From positions 1 through 10,682 of the forward strand of contig JAATVP010000107.1 in NCBI GenBank assembly GCA_014523625.1: a DNA stretch of 10,682 nt. The letters run 5' to 3'. The position numbers were made by a program, and so were the translations under genes. Under the pieces are notes generated by a model. It ran no database searches and was not told the origin of the DNA. It saw only the letters and a list, made by a program, of their open reading frames with translations. This stretch comes from Nitrososphaerales archaeon TH5896 (GTDB taxonomy: Archaea > Thermoproteota > Nitrososphaeria > Nitrososphaerales > Nitrososphaeraceae). Shown here one piece after another: positions 7,129 through 10,682 of the stretch. The first letter of the stretch is position 1; each line of letters opens with the position of its first letter.

Positions 7129-7452
7129 TCAGCTGTCAGCTGCAATATTGATTAACTGTTTCTTTATTCTAGAAATAGTTGGATAGCTATAGCCTTTCTC
7201 TCGATATATTTTAATCATTGATCTCCAATTTTTGAGTCGACGTTTGGCTTGTACTTTGGTTATCATGTGGGTTTCTCTCTTAATTATGCTCTTCCTCCCA
7301 GGAAACAAATAGCCTCCAGAAATGGCCATTAACCTTTTATACGCAAATCTAAGTCCGAACAGTAGCATAGGGGCTGGTAGCGATTTGAGGTATTTGGATA
7401 TCTCAACATATTCCTTATCTGAGAGTTCAATATCCAGAATGATTTCTTTCAT
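7129..7452 (-). CDS. Unrecognised basic 107-residue protein divergent from bioB
   Basis: I do not recognise this protein. It has 107 residues: an acidic N-terminal part (EIILDIELSDKEY), a middle with LPAPMLLFGLRFAYKRLMA (residues 25-43) that is too short and charged to be a clear membrane segment, and a strongly basic C-terminal half with KVQAKRRLKNWRSM and YSYPTISRIKKQL. The last segment could be a nucleic-acid-binding helix pair. It is probably a real gene, since a BRE/TATA-like element sits about 26 bases before its ATG and it shares a 112-base control region with bioB. That placement makes a link to biotin supply or its regulation possible, but nothing in the protein itself shows it. Confidence 0.6.
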   Translation of the reverse strand: MKEIILDIELSDKEYVEISKYLKSLPAPMLLFGLRFAYKRLMAISGGYLFPGRKSIIKRETHMITKVQAKRRLKNWRSMIKIYREKGYSYPTISRIKKQLINIAADS

Positions 7453-7474
7453 TAGAGTCCTTACACAAGAAAAT

Positions 7475-7488
7475 TATTAAAATCTTTC
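7475..7488 (-). promoter_or_regulatory. BRE/TATA for the gene divergent from bioB
   Basis: On the minus strand this reads GAAAG (BRE-like, 7484-7488), a single base, then TTTTAATA (TATA, 7475-7482). The TATA centre is about 26 bases from the ATG at 7452, so the message is probably leaderless. The BRE half is also the left arm of the palindrome at 7484-7507. Confidence 0.5.
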
Positions 7489-7507
7489 AAATTTCGTATT
7501 TTGAAAG
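7484..7507. repeat. Palindrome in the bioB control region (candidate operator)
   Basis: Arms CTTTCAAA (7484-7491) and TTTGAAAG (7500-7507) are perfect inverted copies around the 8-base centre TTTCGTAT. 21 of its 24 bases match a second copy at 9936-9959. It lies between the two divergent promoters and overlaps the BRE of the minus-strand gene, so a bound dimer could affect both directions. Confidence 0.55.
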
Positions 7508-7556
7508 CTTATGTGATGCTCAAATAAATCCGAAAGCTTATATGATTTCGTATTTT
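7491..7556 (+). promoter_or_regulatory. bioB promoter built from nested direct repeats
   Basis: Repeat A, ATTTCGTATTTT, is at 7491-7502 and exactly again at 7545-7556. Repeat B, GAAAGCTTATRTGAT, is at 7503-7517 and 7532-7546, differing by one base. The order is A-B, a 14-base spacer, then B-A. The second B copy contains GAAAG (7532-7536) and CTTATAT (7537-7543), a good BRE plus TATA whose centre is about 28 bases before the bioB ATG at 7568. This implies a leaderless message. The first B copy has TTATGT and would be a weaker promoter or a regulator site. Confidence 0.55.
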
Positions 7557-7567
7557 CTCATAGATTG

Positions 7568-8545
7568 ATGGTAGACGATATTGAGTTCATAGCTGAAATG
7601 GAAAATAAGGTCAATTCGGGAGATGAAATACTGCTTCCAGAAGCTCAGCGACTCCTCAATACTGCTAACGTCCAAATTTTAGCAGAAACTGCTAACAGAA
7701 TTGCTCGAAGATTTAGTGAGGCTCAAGTAGACGTAGAAATGCTCCTTAACGCAAAGTCGGGCAGTTGCCCGGAGGACTGTTCTTTCTGCGCTCAATCATC
7801 TTTTTATGAAAGCAGAATTAACAAGTATCCATTACTTGAAAAAGAGACGGTCCTAGGACGAGCCCAAAAAGCCAAGGAATCTGGCGCGGATAGCTTTTGT
7901 TTGGTATGTGCATACAGATCGCCGCCTGAAAACGATTTTAATTACATATGCGATATAATAGAACATATAAAGAAGTGTTTAGATATTGATGTAAATGTTT
8001 CTTTAGGTTTCATGACAAAGGAACGGGCTAAGCGTTTGAAAATGATCGGAGTAAAAAGATATAATCACAACTTAGAAACCTCTGAAACCTATTTTTCTCA
8101 AATCTGTAGAACTCACGATTTTTCAGATAGATTAAATACAGCACTCATAGTTAAAGAAGCCGGCCTTGAGTTATGTTGTGGCGGTATTATAGGTATGGGT
8201 GAAACTGCTATGCAGAGATTAGAGCTTGCGTATTCTATTAGGAATTTGTCACCTAACGAGGTCCCGATAAACATTTTGATACCGAAGTCAGGGACCCCCT
8301 TTGAAAACCTTCATGGTGTTAGCCCTATCGATGCAATTAAAACAATCGCCGTATGGAGATTTTTGATGCCAACCCCAATCATCAAGATTGCTGCTGGGAG
8401 GGAAGTATATTTTAGAGATAGTGACAATTTGGCTCTAAAGGCAGGAGCGAACGGAATAATTACCGGTGGATATTTGACTACTAATGGTAACGATCCAAGT
8501 AGAGATATGCAAATGATTCAGGATATTGGTATCAACCAAGGGTAA
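7568..8545 (+). CDS. bioB: Biotin synthase (radical SAM)
   Basis: Inserts sulfur into dethiobiotin to give biotin, the last step of the pathway. Numbering from ATG 7568 (325 residues; TTG at 7565 is an adjacent alternative), the radical SAM Cys are C67, C71 and C74 in SCPEDCSFC. YNHNLETS is at 165-172, GGIIGMGET at 205-213, and AAGRE with R278 at 275-279. Compared with the E. coli enzyme, ligands C97, C188 and R260 of the auxiliary cluster correspond to C111, C203 and R278. C128 aligns to N143 in DVNVSLG. Extra cysteines C114 (FCLVCAYRSP) and C204 (LCCGG) lie beside the conserved ones, so the sulfur-donating cluster may be ligated differently. The protein is of normal length with no other defect. 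It is first in an operon with bioF, behind a repeat-rich promoter. Confidence 0.95.
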   Translation: MVDDIEFIAEMENKVNSGDEILLPEAQRLLNTANVQILAETANRIARRFSEAQVDVEMLLNAKSGSCPEDCSFCAQSSFYESRINKYPLLEKETVLGRAQKAKESGADSFCLVCAYRSPPENDFNYICDIIEHIKKCLDIDVNVSLGFMTKERAKRLKMIGVKRYNHNLETSETYFSQICRTHDFSDRLNTALIVKEAGLELCCGGIIGMGETAMQRLELAYSIRNLSPNEVPINILIPKSGTPFENLHGVSPIDAIKTIAVWRFLMPTPIIKIAAGREVYFRDSDNLALKAGANGIITGGYLTTNGNDPSRDMQMIQDIGINQG

Positions 8546-9725
8546 TTATTACAATTTTGTAAAAAAAGAACTTGACTACTTAAGATCCTATGATCTTTAC
8601 CGGGGCTTAAATATAGACGATAGTCTTAAGGGGTCAGTAAGAATTAGACATAACTATCAAGACAATATATTGAACTTTTGCTCCAATGATTATCTGGGGA
8701 TCTCAACCCGGAATGAAGTATTGCAACCCACCAAGAAATCTCTAAAGCAGATTTCTCCCTGCAGCTCGAGGCTCGTCACAGGAAATACTCCTGAATTGGA
8801 GCGTCTTGAGGAAATGCTGGCTAATCACCGCAAGACACAGACGGCATTGGTGTTTCCTACAGGGTATATGGCAAACCTTGGCACCATTACGGCTTTAGGA
8901 GGTAAGAATTGCGTCATCTTCAGTGACGAACTTAACCACGCCAGCTTAATAGATGGATGTAGGCTAAGTGGTGCTGAAATTAGTATTTTCAAACACAATG
9001 ACATTCATGATCTAGAGGAAAAAATTGAACTAAACAAGAGGGTTCCGAGGAAGATAGTAATCACCGAAGGAGTGTTTAGTATGGATGGAGATTTTGCCGA
9101 TGTGAGGAAAATAAGCAGTATCTGTCACTCACACGATGCACTTTTGATTGTGGATGACGCGCACGGTGATTTCATATTTGGAAATTCAAGAGATCGTTCC
9201 TATTCAGGAATTCCGTCCTATTTTGGAGTCAACTCGAATGTCGATTTTCACATTAGTAGCCTGAGTAAAGCGTTAGGATGCTTTGGAGGCTACGTTGCCA
9301 CCTCAAGACGAATGCGAGAATTTTTGATAAATAAATCTAGACAGTTTATTTATACTTCTTCTGTCCCTAGCCACCTCTGTGTGTCAGCAATGACAGCTTT
9401 AGGTGTTGTAGAAAGAGGTTACTTGCAGAATAAATTGTTCCGAAATATAGAGCTTCTTGGTGGGGAGCTTTGCAAGCTCGGTCTCATCGCTGACCAGCCT
9501 CGAACTCAAATAATCCCAATCTTAATAGGCTCTGAAAAAAATGCCGTTAAGTTTTCCAATTTACTGTTGAAAAAAGGTATCCTAATCCAACCAATAAGAT
9601 TTCCTACGGTCAAGAAAGGCTCATCAAGAATTAGAATTAGCATGTCAGCTTCGCACACTCTGGCTAATATACGGAATGCCGTAGATGCTATTAGATATGC
9701 AGCCAACAAATTGAAATTGATCTAG
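8526..9725 (+). CDS. bioF: 8-amino-7-oxononanoate synthase
   Basis: PLP enzyme that condenses pimeloyl thioester with L-alanine to give 8-amino-7-oxononanoate, the first step of biotin ring assembly. The family marks are in order: SNDYLG (53-58), SSRLVTGNTPELERLE (80-95), FPTGYMANLG (110-119), DELNHASLIDG (134-144), DDAHGDF (210-216) and the PLP lysine K248 in SSLSKALGCFGG. At 399 residues the length is normal. The start is TTG at 8526: an in-frame TGA at 8514-8516 rules out anything further upstream, and no ATG occurs soon after. The gene overlaps the end of bioB by 20 bases, so translation is probably coupled. Related enzymes (2-amino-3-ketobutyrate CoA ligase, 5-aminolevulinate synthase) share the fold, but the bioB partnership decides the call. 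Confidence 0.93.
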   Translation: MVSTKGNYYNFVKKELDYLRSYDLYRGLNIDDSLKGSVRIRHNYQDNILNFCSNDYLGISTRNEVLQPTKKSLKQISPCSSRLVTGNTPELERLEEMLANHRKTQTALVFPTGYMANLGTITALGGKNCVIFSDELNHASLIDGCRLSGAEISIFKHNDIHDLEEKIELNKRVPRKIVITEGVFSMDGDFADVRKISSICHSHDALLIVDDAHGDFIFGNSRDRSYSGIPSYFGVNSNVDFHISSLSKALGCFGGYVATSRRMREFLINKSRQFIYTSSVPSHLCVSAMTALGVVERGYLQNKLFRNIELLGGELCKLGLIADQPRTQIIPILIGSEKNAVKFSNLLLKKGILIQPIRFPTVKKGSSRIRISMSASHTLANIRNAVDAIRYAANKLKLI

Positions 9726-9990
9726 GAACTTATTTCATTTCATATTTCAGAATTCGAAATTAGAAATATCGTTCAGAAGACTAACAAGCAGAAGAGAGTA
9801 TAGGGAAATAGATTCTGAAACACTCAAGCTCAATAATGATTATCAATTAACGAACCTGATTTTAGTAAGTAATAATTCTCAAAAATTCTCGCATACCGAT
9901 ATCGGACAAGGAATCGGATACGAACATCCAATTATATTTCAAATTTCGAGTTTTGAAAGATTTTAGCTGCCAAGAGTCCAAAAGTTCTAT
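9726..9990. other. Spacer between convergent bioF and bioD
   Basis: 265 bases between two gene ends, unusually long for convergent neighbours here (the others are 15 to 79 bases). It begins with a T-rich tract (about 9730-9747) that may end bioF transcription. ATTTC (9744-9748) and GAAAT (9756-9760) form a short hairpin. One plus-strand frame is free of stops from 9721 to TAG at 9964-9966 but has no ATG, GTG or TTG. The palindrome at 9936-9959 lies near its right end. No tRNA was seen. Confidence 0.4.
9936..9959. repeat. Second copy of the bioB-region palindrome
   Basis: Perfect 7-base arms TTTCAAA (9937-9943) and TTTGAAA (9952-9958) lie around TTTCGAGT, with 21 of 24 bases matching 7484-7507. 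On the minus strand TTTGAAAT (9936-9943) runs into TATAAT, a BRE/TATA-like element pointing left, so it may be a promoter for an unannotated transcript or a leftover control region. Confidence 0.5.
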
Positions 9991-10682
9991 TTACTTCCTA
10001 AAATTTAATAGATCTCGTGCAATTAATTTCTCGATACTTTTTAGATTGCAGCCGTTATGAAATCTTGGGATTTCAATTACTCTCTTTACCCCCGTTAGTG
10101 CAGCAAACAACGATGGGAGACGGCGTTGTACCTTCGAAGTTTTTTCGGGAATCTTATTGATAATTATTGCATCTACTCGAATTTTCCTATCAACACAAGC
10201 CTGGTAAGTAAGCAGTGTATGGTTTATAGTACCTAACTTTGGCGATGTCACAATAATGGCAGGAAATCCAACCATCTTAATAAAATCTAACATTGTTTCC
10301 TTCCTAGATATAGGCACCATAATCCCCCCAATACCTTCCACCACAAGAAACTCGTGCTGCCTTGACAGCCTTCGCAATATTTTGACTGCATGACCCAAGT
10401 TAGGAGGTGGTCTTCCACTCATCCTTGCCGCTAGAAAAGGGGCAGTCCCAATTTGATAGAAAAAGGGATTTATCAAATCGTGGGAATCAACTACCTTTGC
10501 AGCACGAGAAAGTCTCCATGCATCCTCAGAACCAAACGTTGAGGAATATCGTTTATGCGATGTAGCAAATGGTTTCATTACTCCTACGTCAATGCCATAT
10601 TCAGTCAGGATCTTCGCTATTGTGCAGGCTATGAATGTCTTTCCAATATTGGTATCGGTTCCAGTGACGAATAATCCTTTCA
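9991..10682 (-). CDS. bioD: Dethiobiotin synthetase (lacks only the first base of its start codon)
   Basis: ATP-dependent enzyme that closes the ureido ring of 7,8-diaminononanoate with CO2 to form dethiobiotin, the substrate of BioB. Reading on from the ATG at 10578 to the window edge adds 35 in-frame residues. They contain the Walker A loop GTDTNIGKT (8-16) and end at an incomplete xTG codon, so the natural protein is about 230 residues, normal for BioD. The catalytic KP (37-38) follows in MKPFATSHK. Also seen are TAPFLAA, VVEGIGGIMVPI (the E-G-x-G-G segment) and INKIP, where NK serves nucleotide binding. A start at 10578 would remove the P-loop and is therefore wrong. It converges on bioF, so it is expressed from a separate promoter beyond the window. 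Confidence 0.93.
   Translation of the reverse strand, partial: KGLFVTGTDTNIGKTFIACTIAKILTEYGIDVGVMKPFATSHKRYSSTFGSEDAWRLSRAAKVVDSHDLINPFFYQIGTAPFLAARMSGRPPPNLGHAVKILRRLSRQHEFLVVEGIGGIMVPISRKETMLDFIKMVGFPAIIVTSPKLGTINHTLLTYQACVDRKIRVDAIIINKIPEKTSKVQRRLPSLFAALTGVKRVIEIPRFHNGCNLKSIEKLIARDLLNFRK

Noticed and set aside
7453..7567. Riboswitch upstream of bioB
   Set aside because: The BRE/TATA lies about 28 bases before the start codon, leaving no leader RNA. The repeats are better explained as DNA sites.
9991..10578. bioD starting at the internal ATG at 10578
   Set aside because: It would omit the P-loop GTDTNIGKT. The frame stays open to the window edge and reaches an xTG codon there.
1..10682. 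tRNA, rRNA, CRISPR array, insertion sequence or attachment site
   Set aside because: No cloverleaf arms or T-loop sequence in the spacers, no regularly spaced identical repeats with unique spacers, and no transposase or terminal repeats were seen by eye.

Overview
The window reads as chromosomal DNA from an archaeon, most likely class Nitrososphaeria (Thaumarchaeota, the ammonia-oxidizer lineage). It is AT-rich. Several genes have a BRE/TATA-like element about 25-28 bases before the start codon, as expected for leaderless archaeal messages. One protein matches the archaeal ArnR1-like winged-helix type, there is a UbiA/MenA-type prenyltransferase, and a biotin ligase sits close to biotin synthesis genes. 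The lineage call is inference from gene content and style; no rRNA or tRNA is present to confirm it.

Left part (1-4066). The window opens with the 3' end of an unrecognised protein (+, 1-135). A small protein with an HExxH zinc-protease-like motif follows (-, 209-583). Across a 240-base divergent spacer lies a two-domain MOFRL-type glycerate 2-kinase (+, 824-2260). It converges, with a 15-base gap, on a biotin-protein ligase (-, 2276-3061). The ligase is divergent from a UbiA-family prenyltransferase (+, 3113-4066), with only 51 bases between the two starts.

Middle part (4107-7049). A threonine synthase with an N-terminal zinc ribbon (-, 4107-5444) is divergent from a small winged-helix regulator (+, 5676-5999). 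Next is a stand-alone asparagine-synthetase-type ATPase (+, 6099-7049) that lacks the glutaminase domain and carries a seven-cysteine tail.

Right part (7129-10682) is a biotin locus. An unrecognised basic 107-residue protein (-, 7129-7452) is divergent from bioB-bioF (+, 7568-9725), whose frames overlap by 20 bases. bioD (-, 9991-10682) converges on bioF and loses only the first base of its start codon at the window edge. BioF, BioD and BioB carry out the first, third and last of the four late steps from pimeloyl thioester to biotin. bioA is not in the window. The ligase at 2276-3061 would attach the biotin to carboxyl-carrier proteins, such as the acyl-CoA carboxylase used for carbon fixation in this lineage.

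The most notable points are these. BioB has Asn where E. coli BioB has one of the three Cys ligands of its sulfur-donating cluster, and has extra cysteines elsewhere. A near-identical 24-base palindrome occurs at the bioB control region and again between bioF and bioD. A repeat-built bioB promoter has one repeat forming the BRE/TATA itself. The biotin ligase lacks the DNA-binding domain that would make it the regulator. No mobile element, CRISPR array or RNA gene was found, and I saw no clear multi-gene novel system.
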